A stretch of 28,686 nucleotides of DNA from Planctomycetaceae bacterium UBA2671 (GCA_002359185.1 DEML01000086.1:4096-32781), one strand, 5' to 3'; positions 1 to 7,427 are shown, counted from the stretch's first letter. Numbers and translations are program-made. The notes: generated by a model from the sequence alone, not told the origin.

Positions 1-22
1 TTCGAGAGCGCCCCCGCCACCT
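1..22. repeat. Right arm of a long nested hairpin element, cut by the window edge
   Basis: The first 21 bases are identical to 25058-25078, the right arm of the complete hairpin element at 24995-25079. The left arm would lie outside the window. It abuts the stop codon of the minus-strand lipoprotein gene, so in the full genome it probably sits just downstream of that gene and could act as its terminator. Confidence 0.6.
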
Positions 23-28
23 TACGTT

Positions 29-1732
29 TTATGGCGTTTGCCAGTGTTGCAGATCGATCGTCTTGCGGACATTCATTGAAGCTGGTAACTCTGATTGCTT
101 CAGAATCTCCACGGCTTCTGCAGGTTTCTCATTTTTCTCCATCGCATTTGCCAGAAGTTGTCGAGCAGAATTGGCCCAGCGACCATTGGGATAACGGGCC
201 ACATAATTCTGCAACGTATCCGCAGCAGCTCGATAGCCCTGACTTTCATACTGGGAAATCGCACTCCAGTATTGGGCATCCTCAGCCTGAAGAAATCGCA
301 TCAGGTTTTCGAATTGAACCGCTGCTCCGGTGCCCGTCACGCTGAACTGCAGGCGGATGCGGATATACGTTCGCAGAGCCTCCGTTTCATTTCCCAATAA
401 CTGCTGCAGGCGAGCCTTGAGCATTTGCCGCTCCATGTTGACTTTGTATGTCTTCTCTTCATTCTGATCCTCATTCGCACGAACCGTGCGAACCTCTTTC
501 ATCAGGGTTGCATGAGAAAGTTCACGCAATGTCAAAGCCTCTTCGCTGGCAAGCAAAGACTGTTGATACATCTTGTGAGGATAACTCCAGAAGGTCAGCT
601 TTCTTTCTCCCAGAACAGGTTTCAGCAGAGAAGAAACTCGCACTCCCAAGCCTGCTCCATTGGCATCATCACCAGCGAGAGGTTGATAAATCGTGCAGGA
701 CATATCTCCCGCGAACTCAATTTGCAACGCTTCCATTCGCCGCGATGTTGAAAGCATGGCATAAGGCAGAACGACTTCCGCAGTCTTCCAGTCGATTGCC
801 TGCATCTGCAGAATTGGCGAGCCTTCAGGAAAATTCACTCCGGGAAAAGTTTTAAAGATTGAAGTAAAATCTTCTGACAGAGTAGTCGCTGTCCATAACT
901 GATTGGCATCTTCAGAGCTTTTCTGAAGTTCAACTGCCAGTTCCGGGCAGAACGCCATTAACTGGTCGTCTATCATGACTAAAACGACGGCAGGCGAAGT
1001 TCCGTTTGCCTCAGCAGACTGAGGTGGCATCAAAATCACAGAATCGAAGTTCAGTTGTTCGAGCAGGGTCGCAAATACCCAGATCCGATCCTGAGGCAAT
1101 CCCCGCCCCGCCAGCATGATATCCTGCAACGTGCGCGGAATTGTCATTGGATCAAGCTGATTAAGTCTCTCCTGAGTAATCAAGCCAACAGACGCCAGGC
1201 GAGGATCGATCAATTGTTGATCAAGAGTGATATTCCAGCAGGTGTACTCAAAGATCGCACGAATCTTTTCCAGATCTGTCGGTGAATTCTGAACAACATG
1301 CTCGACAACTTTCCGCATCAGCAGCTGATCGCGAAGATAAAGCACATCGCCCAGAGATACGGAATCGCTATTTAAATTTTCGATGAATTCCGGATCGGTC
1401 TGATCAGCAAATAACGGATTGGCAGCATCCCGCTGAGTCTTTGATAAATCGGCACAACTGCCAAACCACTGATTGAGAATCACCAGGGCAGCCTGCAATT
1501 CGCTGTTGATATTCTCGGCACTCGGCTGCAAAATCTGGTAAACCTTATCGAGATTCGACTTACAGATGCGTCGCTTTTCCAGATTCTCACGAGCCGAGGT
1601 CGCGTCGGCTTTCTTGTCATCCTTTTTATTCAACTTCTCAGAGGACTTGCCACCTCCGCACCCCGATACCATCAGCCCGGCAGTCAGAAGCACGGCACAG
1701 GAGATCAAATTCTGAATTCGCCAAATCGTCAT
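29..1732 (-). CDS. Lipoprotein with degenerate transglutaminase-like domain and C-terminal TPR-like helices
   Basis: About 567 residues. The N-terminus is a lipoprotein signal: a hydrophobic stretch followed by the lipobox VSGC (Cys ~25), then Gly/Lys-rich linker, so the protein is probably anchored in a membrane on the periplasmic side. Residues ~135-270 look like a transglutaminase-like fold, but where active members carry Cys after a Gly-Arg-Gly turn this protein reads GRGLPQDR (~209-216), so it is probably catalytically dead. Residues ~430-560 are helical and include a TPR-like stretch resembling outer-membrane assembly/TolPal-type repeats (YPNGRWANSARQLLANA). An in-frame TTG lies two codons upstream at 1738; I chose the ATG at 1732. 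Neither has a clear Shine-Dalgarno. It follows kdsA on the same strand after 137 bases holding an inverted REP pair, so co-transcription is uncertain. The exact function is unknown. Confidence 0.75.
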   Translation of the reverse strand: MTIWRIQNLISCAVLLTAGLMVSGCGGGKSSEKLNKKDDKKADATSARENLEKRRICKSNLDKVYQILQPSAENINSELQAALVILNQWFGSCADLSKTQRDAANPLFADQTDPEFIENLNSDSVSLGDVLYLRDQLLMRKVVEHVVQNSPTDLEKIRAIFEYTCWNITLDQQLIDPRLASVGLITQERLNQLDPMTIPRTLQDIMLAGRGLPQDRIWVFATLLEQLNFDSVILMPPQSAEANGTSPAVVLVMIDDQLMAFCPELAVELQKSSEDANQLWTATTLSEDFTSIFKTFPGVNFPEGSPILQMQAIDWKTAEVVLPYAMLSTSRRMEALQIEFAGDMSCTIYQPLAGDDANGAGLGVRVSSLLKPVLGERKLTFWSYPHKMYQQSLLASEEALTLRELSHATLMKEVRTVRANEDQNEEKTYKVNMERQMLKARLQQLLGNETEALRTYIRIRLQFSVTGTGAAVQFENLMRFLQAEDAQYWSAISQYESQGYRAAADTLQNYVARYPNGRWANSARQLLANAMEKNEKPAEAVEILKQSELPASMNVRKTIDLQHWQTP

Positions 1733-1781
1733 CGTCAAGTGTCAACTCGAAAAAGGATAGTAAAATTTGGGATGGAAGTCG

Positions 1782-1848
1782 GTAGGTCAGGCTGTGCCTG
1801 ACAAATACGTTATCAACAGTTAATCTCGTCAGGCACAGCCTGACCTAC
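1782..1848. repeat. Pair of inverted REP elements (BIME-like)
   Basis: Two perfect 21-base inverted copies, 1782-1802 and 1828-1848, are separated by 25 bases. Each copy is itself a hairpin: GTCAGGC, a 3-base loop, GCCTGAC, flanked on one side by GTAG (or CTAC on the other strand). Related copies occur at 8559-8579, 8930-8950 and 27807-27827. GTAG next to a hairpin is the hallmark of REPs mobilised by RAYT (REP-associated tyrosine) transposases. The pair lies between kdsA and the lipoprotein gene and could attenuate or terminate transcription. Confidence 0.85.
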
Positions 1849-1869
1849 GGGTTGAAACCATACAACCTG

Positions 1870-2709
1870 CTAACTCATCCAGCTATTGACCAGTACGCGA
1901 ATTTCGATCAATTGTTGGAGAATTTTCCTCAAATCCTTGAGGGGAATCATGTTTGGGCCATCGCTGGGAGACTTGTCCGGGTCGGGATGCGTTTCCATAA
2001 ACACGGCATCGGCTCCGGCTGCCACAGCTGCTCGAGCCAAAAAAGGAACCATCGCCCGATTTCCGCCGGTTGTTTTCCCGCCGGGACGCTGCACGCTGTG
2101 AGTCGCATCAAAAACAACGGGGCAGCCCATGCTTTGCATCAATGGAATCGCCTGCATATCGTTGACGAGATGACCGTAACCGAACGTCGTGCCCCGTTCA
2201 GTCAGCAGGACATTTTCCTGTCCAGATTCCCGACATTTATTCACAACATGCTTGATGTCTTCAGGAGCAATAAACTGCGGCTTTTTGACATTGATCACAC
2301 CATCATTATCCCGCGTCGCCTCGGCTGCGGCTTGAATGAGATCTGTCTGTCGGGCCAGAAAAGCTGGGATCTGGAGAATCTGACAGACTTCCGCAGCAGA
2401 AGCAGCTTGTTCCGGGAGGTGGATATCGGTCGTGGTCTGGAAACCAATTTGATCGGTGACCGATTGCAGAATCCGCAGTCCTTCCTGCAGGCCAGGACCT
2501 CGAAAACTGTCGATGCTGGTCCGGTTCGCCTTGTCGAAACTCGACTTGAAGACGACATTGATGCCCAGATCATCGGAAATCTTGCGGATCTCTTCTGCAA
2601 TTTTGAGCAGAGAATCCTGAGATTCAATGACACACGGCCCCAGAATAAACAACAACGGCTCGCCGCGACCGCAACGGAACTTTCCCAGCGAAACTGAATT
2701 CTCAGACAT
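1870..2709 (-). CDS. kdsA: 3-deoxy-8-phosphooctulonate (Kdo-8-P) synthase
   Basis: 279 residues, the usual family length. The enzyme condenses phosphoenolpyruvate with arabinose 5-phosphate to make Kdo-8-phosphate for the inner core of lipopolysaccharide, in the cytosol. Recognisable family motifs run through the protein: GPCVIES (24-30), SSFDKANRTS, GPGLQEGL, FLARQTDLI, NVKKPQF, TERGTTFGYG, FDATHSVQRPGG and METHPDPDKSPSDGPNM. The Cys in GPCVIES (~26), with the His of ATHS, the Glu of FMETHP and the Asp of PSDGP, matches the four metal ligands of the metal-dependent class (as in Aquifex) rather than the Asn-containing metal-free E. coli type. The start is the ATG at 2709 with only a weak ribosome binding site. 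It is flanked on the same strand by a membrane protein gene (124 bases upstream) and a lipoprotein gene. Other Kdo genes (kdsB, kdsD, waaA) are not present here. Confidence 0.95.
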   Translation of the reverse strand: MSENSVSLGKFRCGRGEPLLFILGPCVIESQDSLLKIAEEIRKISDDLGINVVFKSSFDKANRTSIDSFRGPGLQEGLRILQSVTDQIGFQTTTDIHLPEQAASAAEVCQILQIPAFLARQTDLIQAAAEATRDNDGVINVKKPQFIAPEDIKHVVNKCRESGQENVLLTERGTTFGYGHLVNDMQAIPLMQSMGCPVVFDATHSVQRPGGKTTGGNRAMVPFLARAAVAAGADAVFMETHPDPDKSPSDGPNMIPLKDLRKILQQLIEIRVLVNSWMS

Positions 2710-2833
2710 GAGCCGCCCGATTTTTAGGATAAAATGATTCTCTGACAGACAGGCAGCATCCCCTGCCCTAACTCAGAGATTCATTTTAACCACTCCGCAT
2801 GTCTGCGCGAAGAAACTTCCCCTCCGCGGCGGT

Positions 2834-4477
2834 TCACGCGGCTTTATTGCGTTGTTGATCCCGATGCATTTTTCGCAATCGACGACGTTCCTTCTTACTC
2901 AGCCCCTTCAGATCCTCTGAGTCCAGGCGATCATCATCGTCATCAATAGCAGTGTCAATCGACACGGTCTCTCGTGCGGCAGGAGGAATATTGTCCGGCT
3001 TGGGAGCTTGGCTCTTGGGCGGTGCAGAATTGTTGACTTCCGTTTTCTGAACGGGTTGCTCAGGTTCCGTTTTCACACGAATTCTGGGCTTGGCTGTAGT
3101 CTTAGACCTCGTATTGTTCGACGAAGATTCCTCTTCCCCATTGTCCACAACCGTTTTTGTATTATTCGATTCCCAAGTCGATGTGCGACTGGATGTTGTC
3201 TTTTCAGCGATTTTCAACTGAGGTTCTGTCCCCTCTGAAGAGGTTTGTTCCTCCTCAGATGCTGATCTTGATTTCTTACGACCAAATAATCCTGAAAACA
3301 GACCTGTCCGCGGTGCCTTTTCCTCGTTTATTTCTGATGCAACTGTCGTTGTGCTTTCTTCCTTATCTTTGACTGCGGTTTTTTCTGGTGTTTTTACCGT
3401 TTTCTTAGAGACGATCTCAACAGGTTTTTCAACTTTCTTCATTGCACGTTTGCGAGTCGCCTTCTGAGTGGTTTCCTCAGATTTCTGATCCCCGGCTTCT
3501 TCATCTGATTCAGTGATGTATCTCTTTTCAGCGGCCTTTTTCGCAATGGCTGCAATATTCGTGGCTGCTCGGGAAAGTCCGTGTCTACTCTTACAGCAAG
3601 CGTGAATCACTCCTTGAATGATCCAGCTTTGTCGTTTTTTGACGGGATCAGACGTGACATACATCACATAATGAGTTTGAGAAACGAGGGCGGAAAACAT
3701 GAGGGTTGGTGTCAGAATCGACATCAACGCTGCCACAAACTGCCAGGCTTCTGCATAGCGGACTTGATCTTCCTGATGAAGCGACCAGGTTGCATACAAA
3801 TAGAAGAACAGAGCAAAACAGCAGCACATAAACGACACCCAACTGCGGCGACAAAGCCACATTTCCCGGGTGAACGAACGAGCTGGCTCAATGAGCAGGG
3901 CCGCTGCCAGAACCATCCATAAGCACGATTTTAAGAGTGGAATTTCGATGCGCGTGTAACTGGCAAGAAGTTCTGCCCCGATTGTATGCAGTTCACACCC
4001 GGCTGCTATCCCGAAAATCGCAAACACCCAGCCAGACCAATACCAGGATTTGAAGCAGCCATCAAAATCTCGCACACTGGCCGAACGAAACCAACTGATC
4101 AACCAGCAGGTTCCTGCACAGGCCAGCAGTATCAAACCAGTAAAAAATCGCCACGCATAACCATTTGTCAGGTTTAACGAAGCCATTAATGGATGATCTG
4201 AAGCTAATGTGACCCATTGCATGGCCGCGACAAACAATGCCATCAGTAAGGGCATTCCACAGCAAATCAGCATCACTTGTACGCGACCATACGGAAGTAA
4301 ACTGGCGATCGGTGAACGTGCATCAATGCAGGTTTCATCGTTAGGGCGATGGATTTTCCAATATCCACCAGCTTTGGCAATCGCTGGAGTCGGTTCGGGA
4401 TGTCCCTCGTTTTCGCTGGCCAGCCGACGGCGGCGGCGATCATCGATATTGCGCGAGCCCGCAAATTTGACACTCAT
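2834..4477 (-). CDS. Six-TM membrane protein with long charged low-complexity C-terminal tail
   Basis: About 547 residues; I do not recognise the family. An N-terminal soluble stretch with five consecutive Arg (~14-18) leads to six hydrophobic segments between ~60 and ~290: VMLICCGMPLLMALFVAAMQW, FFTGLILLACAGTCWLISWF, SGWVFAIFGIAAGC, CLWMVLAAALLIEPA, FMCCCFALFFYLYATW and ALMSILTPTLMFSALV. The rest (~300-547) is a Ser/Thr/Lys/Glu-rich tail, probably disordered, with an Asp-rich patch (IDDDDDR) and a strongly basic end (KKERRRLRKMHRDQQRNKAA). A TTG at 4504 extends the frame, but the ATG at 4477 has a GGGAAGG ribosome binding site about 9 bases upstream and is preferred. It lies upstream of kdsA on the same strand. 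The tail looks like a protein- or nucleic-acid-interaction region, but that is inference. Confidence 0.75.
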   Translation of the reverse strand: MSVKFAGSRNIDDRRRRRLASENEGHPEPTPAIAKAGGYWKIHRPNDETCIDARSPIASLLPYGRVQVMLICCGMPLLMALFVAAMQWVTLASDHPLMASLNLTNGYAWRFFTGLILLACAGTCWLISWFRSASVRDFDGCFKSWYWSGWVFAIFGIAAGCELHTIGAELLASYTRIEIPLLKSCLWMVLAAALLIEPARSFTREMWLCRRSWVSFMCCCFALFFYLYATWSLHQEDQVRYAEAWQFVAALMSILTPTLMFSALVSQTHYVMYVTSDPVKKRQSWIIQGVIHACCKSRHGLSRAATNIAAIAKKAAEKRYITESDEEAGDQKSEETTQKATRKRAMKKVEKPVEIVSKKTVKTPEKTAVKDKEESTTTVASEINEEKAPRTGLFSGLFGRKKSRSASEEEQTSSEGTEPQLKIAEKTTSSRTSTWESNNTKTVVDNGEEESSSNNTRSKTTAKPRIRVKTEPEQPVQKTEVNNSAPPKSQAPKPDNIPPAARETVSIDTAIDDDDDRLDSEDLKGLSKKERRRLRKMHRDQQRNKAA

Positions 4478-4802
4478 GAGTATTGACCTTCCCTGGTCAC
4501 ACAAATTCTATCTTCAGAGTTTCAAGCTGCTCATTCAAACTGTTGCTCCACAAGCAAAGTGTGCATCGGAAGTAAGCAGCAAAAATTTTGAAATGACAGC
4601 CGAAGCTCTTGAATTTCAGTTTGAGATGAAATTTCGACCGCACGGCTAAGCCGGCGCAAGCCTTCCCTGGCTGAATCGAAGTCCATTCTTATCTATCAGA
4701 TCGTAATATGAGCCGAACTCTCTGAAGATCTTCCCCTCTATTGTGGTAGTCAGAGAGGTAAGTCCTGCGGATTTTCTACGTAACCGGTAAGAATTAACAA
4801 CA

Positions 4803-4881
4803 TGCCACTATGGCACATTTCCACCACAGGCTAATAGCTGCCATAACGGCACCCTCGTGAGAGTGCCAGAAATGATCGGCA
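4803..4881 (+). promoter_or_regulatory. Three TGCC/GGCA dyads, possible enhancer-binding-protein sites
   Basis: TGCC-N5-GGCA occurs at 4803-4815 and 4839-4851, and TGCC-N10-GGCA at 4864-4881. They lie about 155, 119 and 91 bases upstream of the -12 element of the sigma-54-like promoter at 4950-4966. This is the distance range usual for upstream activating sequences. The stretch 4848-4867 is also a hairpin in its own right (GGCAC...GTGCC), so a repeat origin is possible. Confidence 0.4.
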
Positions 4882-4949
4882 CTGCATAATTTTACGTAAG
4901 ATACTTACTAATAACGACTTAGAGACATAACTCACGCCATTCGGGTTAA

Positions 4950-4966
4950 TTGGCACACTATGTGCA
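4950..4966 (+). promoter_or_regulatory. Candidate sigma-54 (-24/-12) promoter of the sHSP operon
   Basis: The sequence TTGGCACACTATGTGCA matches the sigma-54 consensus TTGGCACGN4TTGCW at all but two defined positions. It keeps the invariant GG (4952-4953) and GC (4964-4965) with exactly 10 bases between them. It points toward the first sHSP gene, and transcription would start near 4976, giving a leader of about 57 bases. Found by eye; no genome-wide background was available. Confidence 0.55.
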
Positions 4967-4982
4967 CTACTAAGTCAGCAAT

Positions 4983-5029
4983 CCCTCTAAACGAGGGCTT
5001 TAAAAAAAGTTTTCACCTTAAAGGAGATA
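4983..5029 (+). promoter_or_regulatory. Structured leader of the sHSP operon that may mask the ribosome binding site
   Basis: CCCTC (4983-4987) can pair with GAGGG (4993-4997). Immediately after, CTTTAA (4998-5003) can pair with TTAAAG (5018-5023), which overlaps the AAAGGAG ribosome binding site of the first sHSP gene. A weak AU-rich helix over the ribosome binding site of an sHSP gene resembles the principle of RNA thermometers. It does not match a ROSE or fourU consensus that I can recognise. Confidence 0.3.
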
Positions 5030-5033
5030 TTCA

Positions 5034-5474
5034 ATGATCGGTACATATGCAAAACCATTGAAATCACAGATCCCTTTATCAATTCAGCGTCTTCAACACG
5101 AATTGAACAATTCGCTTGTCGAATTTCGTAACGGATTGATGGCAAGCCAGGGTGCTCTCTCAATGAATGTCTGGCAGAAAGATCGGGAATGGATTATTCG
5201 GATTGAATTACCCGGAGCGGAACTGGAAAACATCGCCATTGACGTGGTGGATGACCGTGTGAGGATTTCGGCTGAGCGTCAGGAATTTGATAATGACGAA
5301 GGCAAGGTTCTTAAGAGCGAACGACCTTTTGGTCGCCTGAATCGTGAACTGGAACTTCCTTTCAAGATTGATGCTTCAAAGACAGAAGCCATTTATGAAC
5401 GAGGGATTCTGGAGTTGAAGATCGTGGGAGTTGAAGAAGAAGGCCCACAACGAATTGAAGTGCAATCGCGATAA
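5034..5474 (+). CDS. Small heat-shock protein, Hsp20/alpha-crystallin family (first of two)
   Basis: 146 residues. Small heat-shock proteins are ATP-independent cytosolic chaperones that hold unfolding proteins for refolding. A variable N-terminal arm (~1-42) is followed by the alpha-crystallin domain (~43-135): NVWQKDREWIIRIELPGAELENIAIDVVDDRVRISAERQ in shortened view, the ERPFGRLNRELELPFKID strand, and the ERGILELKI strand that corresponds to the conserved A-x-x-x-n-GvL region (Gly retained, Val replaced by Ile). The short tail carries an I-x-V pair (RIEVQSR), the motif used for oligomer assembly. The start ATG has a strong AAGGAG 8 bases upstream. The second sHSP gene follows 70 bases downstream, and a terminator ends the pair. 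Confidence 0.93.
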   Translation: MIGTYAKPLKSQIPLSIQRLQHELNNSLVEFRNGLMASQGALSMNVWQKDREWIIRIELPGAELENIAIDVVDDRVRISAERQEFDNDEGKVLKSERPFGRLNRELELPFKIDASKTEAIYERGILELKIVGVEEEGPQRIEVQSR

Positions 5475-5544
5475 TCGCGATTGCTGTTTGACTTAACATC
5501 AAGTTTTTTGTTTACCAAAAACAATATTGTAAGGAGTGACGAAA

Positions 5545-5958
5545 ATGTCAGACCAAACCCAAATCACAAACACACAATCTGATCGTTGCTGCTCAACCCA
5601 TGAAGTTCCTGAAGCAACTCATCGGGCAGCGACGCGGCCTCGAACTGACATTCGGGAAACCGAAACCGGATTCCTGTTGCAGGTCGATATGCCGGGAATC
5701 GATGAATCGACTGCGGAGATCACCGTTGAAAAGAATGTGTTGACCATTACCGGGACTGCTCATCTCTATCAGCCGGAAGGTTTTGAGAAGGTATATAAGG
5801 AATCTGATCAACGCTATTACGAACGTGTCTTCCGACTACCCGAAGATGTCGATTCAACAGCTTTGTCCGCTTCCGTTAAAAACGGCGTGCTGACTGTCTC
5901 AATTCCAAAATCAAAGGCAGCCTTGCCGGTCCGTGTTCCGATTAACGCCGGTAAATAA
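5545..5958 (+). CDS. Small heat-shock protein, Hsp20/alpha-crystallin family (second of two)
   Basis: 137 residues from the ATG at 5545, which has AAGGAG (5531-5536) at 8-base spacing; a GTG at 5536 overlaps that ribosome binding site and is rejected. The alpha-crystallin domain spans ~35-125, with RPRTDIRETETGFLLQVDMPGI, the FRLPEDVD strand and the conserved VKNGVLTVSIPK region (A-x-x-x-n-GVL). The N-terminal arm is short and polar with a Cys pair (RCCST). It differs clearly in sequence from the upstream sHSP, so the two are an old pair rather than a fresh duplication. They may form separate or mixed oligomers, as seen with paired sHSPs elsewhere (e.g. IbpA/IbpB); that is inference. The perfect terminator at 5982-6017 closes the transcription unit. 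Confidence 0.93.
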   Translation: MSDQTQITNTQSDRCCSTHEVPEATHRAATRPRTDIRETETGFLLQVDMPGIDESTAEITVEKNVLTITGTAHLYQPEGFEKVYKESDQRYYERVFRLPEDVDSTALSASVKNGVLTVSIPKSKAALPVRVPINAGK

Positions 5959-5981
5959 ATCGGAATCTGTTTCATAAGATC

Positions 5982-6017
5982 AAAGCTCTTCGTAATTTAT
6001 TACGAAGAGCTTTTTTT
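5982..6017 (+). terminator. Rho-independent terminator of the sHSP operon
   Basis: A perfect 14-bp stem (AAAGCTCTTCGTAA at 5982-5995 with TTACGAAGAGCTTT at 6000-6013) closes a 4-base loop, and four further T residues follow. It lies 24 bases after the second sHSP stop codon. Confidence 0.93.
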
Positions 6018-6031
6018 CATTCATCTCCTGA

Positions 6032-6087
6032 GTTACCGGGTAACGGTTAGCTCAGATAGCTCCGCTATCTGGGTGGACGAAGTCCAC
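6032..6087. repeat. Three adjacent short dyads
   Basis: GTTACC-G-GGTAAC (6032-6044), CAGATAGC-TCC-GCTATCTG (6053-6071) and GTGGAC-GAA-GTCCAC (6073-6087) stand in series in the 306-base gap between the sHSP terminator region and the WD40 gene. The last two resemble back-to-back REP-like hairpins. Apart from these and the terminator I see nothing in the 5959-6264 gap. Confidence 0.55.
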
Positions 6088-6264
6088 AAGAGGCATCAGT
6101 TTGAGGATCGGTACTTTCTGAAAAACTCTATCGGCTACGCCAACACGAAAGAATTTATCGGACACCCAGTTTGGCATGATCAATCGTTGAAGTATCGTTT
6201 AATTATGAGACCGGATCAACTAGTATGGAATGCTGATTGCGACATGCACTCCAGCTAACTCTTG

Positions 6265-7299
6265 ATGGGATATGCTCCTGTGAAATCTGTACTGAATCAC
6301 TGCCAAATTGTCACTTTCTTTCTGGCGATATTCGTCAATTATTTTCCTGTCAGGAATCTCTCGGCCGCAGAACCACTCACTCCTCTCAAAACCATCAGTC
6401 AGACAACGGGAACCGTTTCCGCTCTTCGATTTTCCGTCGATAATCAATCAGTCTATCTGGGAACTTACGGCCAGTTGCAGGTGGTCTCGATTGAGTCAGC
6501 AGAAACTTTGCATAAGCTCGACAAATTGAGCGGCTATATCACCAGTATCGCCGCATCTCCCGATGGCAAACTGCTCGCCGCAGGTCATTATCAGAAAGTG
6601 ACGCTCTTCAATACGGAGGACTATTCGCAACTTATCCAACTCAAACATCATCGCGGCCAGGTGACCGGAGCCAACTTCCTTTCCAATCAACAACTGTTGA
6701 CTGCAGCCGATGATGGGACAATTGCCTTGTGGAAATTAACCGATGACGTCTGGAGTCTGGCAGAATCTCTTGCGAATGACGAGCCGATTACCTCTCTGGC
6801 CGTCGATCCAGCCGGGAAATGGGCCGCGATTGGTCTCGGTGATGAAACACGTGTCACCCGTCCTGGTTCGGTCGTGATCATTGATCTGGAGACATTTCAG
6901 GAGAAGAAGTCGCACGTGATTCACAAATCGGCTGTCGCATCATTAGCAACGACAAACGATGGCAAATCTGTGTTATCAGGCTCCTTCGATGAGTCAATCA
7001 TTGTCACATCGGTTTTAGATGGGATTCAAACGGGCATCTTCAAACAGCATGCTCGCCCGGTGAATTGCATCGCGACTGTTCCTGAAAAGGAGATCATTTT
7101 CAGTGGGAGTGGAGGCCGATACAAAGAAAAGAACGAATTGATTGGCTGGAATCTATCGACGGGTGAAGTGCTCATCAAGTCGGAACCTCATGCCGGAAAA
7201 ATTACGGCAGTCGCGGTGTCCGTAGATGGCAAATTTCTGGCAACGGGGAGCCAGGATGAAACGGCTATCATCTGGGATCTGGCTGGATTTCTCAAATAA
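6265..7299 (+). CDS. Exported seven-bladed WD40 beta-propeller protein
   Basis: 344 residues. The N-terminus has a Sec-like signal (hydrophobic core IVTFFLAIFVNYF, likely cleavage near LSA-AEP), so the propeller is probably periplasmic. The rest divides into seven WD40-type blades of ~40 residues ending in hydrophobic-aromatic strands, e.g. TIALWKLTDD, SVVIIDLETF and TAIIWDLAGF; the typical SPDGKLLAAG and SVDGKFLATGSQD loops are present. It has no catalytic domain, so a scaffold or binding role is likely. The ATG at 6265 is used; a TTG precedes it by one codon and neither has a convincing ribosome binding site, so the start is the least certain part. It stands alone after the sHSP terminator and converges on the TIM-barrel gene. 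Confidence 0.85.
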   Translation: MGYAPVKSVLNHCQIVTFFLAIFVNYFPVRNLSAAEPLTPLKTISQTTGTVSALRFSVDNQSVYLGTYGQLQVVSIESAETLHKLDKLSGYITSIAASPDGKLLAAGHYQKVTLFNTEDYSQLIQLKHHRGQVTGANFLSNQQLLTAADDGTIALWKLTDDVWSLAESLANDEPITSLAVDPAGKWAAIGLGDETRVTRPGSVVIIDLETFQEKKSHVIHKSAVASLATTNDGKSVLSGSFDESIIVTSVLDGIQTGIFKQHARPVNCIATVPEKEIIFSGSGGRYKEKNELIGWNLSTGEVLIKSEPHAGKITAVAVSVDGKFLATGSQDETAIIWDLAGFLK

Positions 7300-7305
7300 G
7301 ACGAA

Positions 7306-7381
7306 GGGTGGCTGGGGTTGAACGTAGTGAGCCCCCAGAATATACGACGATCTGGGGGCTTCGCTACGACCCCAGCCACCC
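7306..7381. repeat. Long nested hairpin element, copy 2
   Basis: A perfect 13-bp outer stem (GGGTGGCTGGGGT at 7306-7318 with 7369-7381), then CGTAG/CTACG (7323-7327 with 7364-7368), then a perfect 10-bp inner stem (AGCCCCCAGA at 7330-7339 with 7351-7360). It has the same architecture as 24995-25079 but with different bases that change in pairs. It lies 6 bases after the WD40 stop and 47 bases from the stop of the opposing gene, so it can serve both as a bidirectional terminator. Confidence 0.85.
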
Positions 7382-7427
7382 AATATTGAAGTACTCACTC
7401 GCTTGCGCTTCGTGCTCGTAGATGTTG

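Noticed and set aside
4848..4867. CIRCE (HrcA) operator upstream of the sHSP operon
   Set aside because: The dyad GGCAC...GTGCC does not match TTAGCACTC-N9-GAGTGCTAA in sequence or spacing.
5034..5958. Recent tandem duplication of the sHSP gene
   Set aside because: The two proteins differ too much outside the alpha-crystallin core, in both arms and tails; they are old paralogues.
6073..6258. 61-codon frame ahead of the WD40 gene
   Set aside because: It begins inside the hairpin at 6073-6087 with no ribosome binding site; probably chance.
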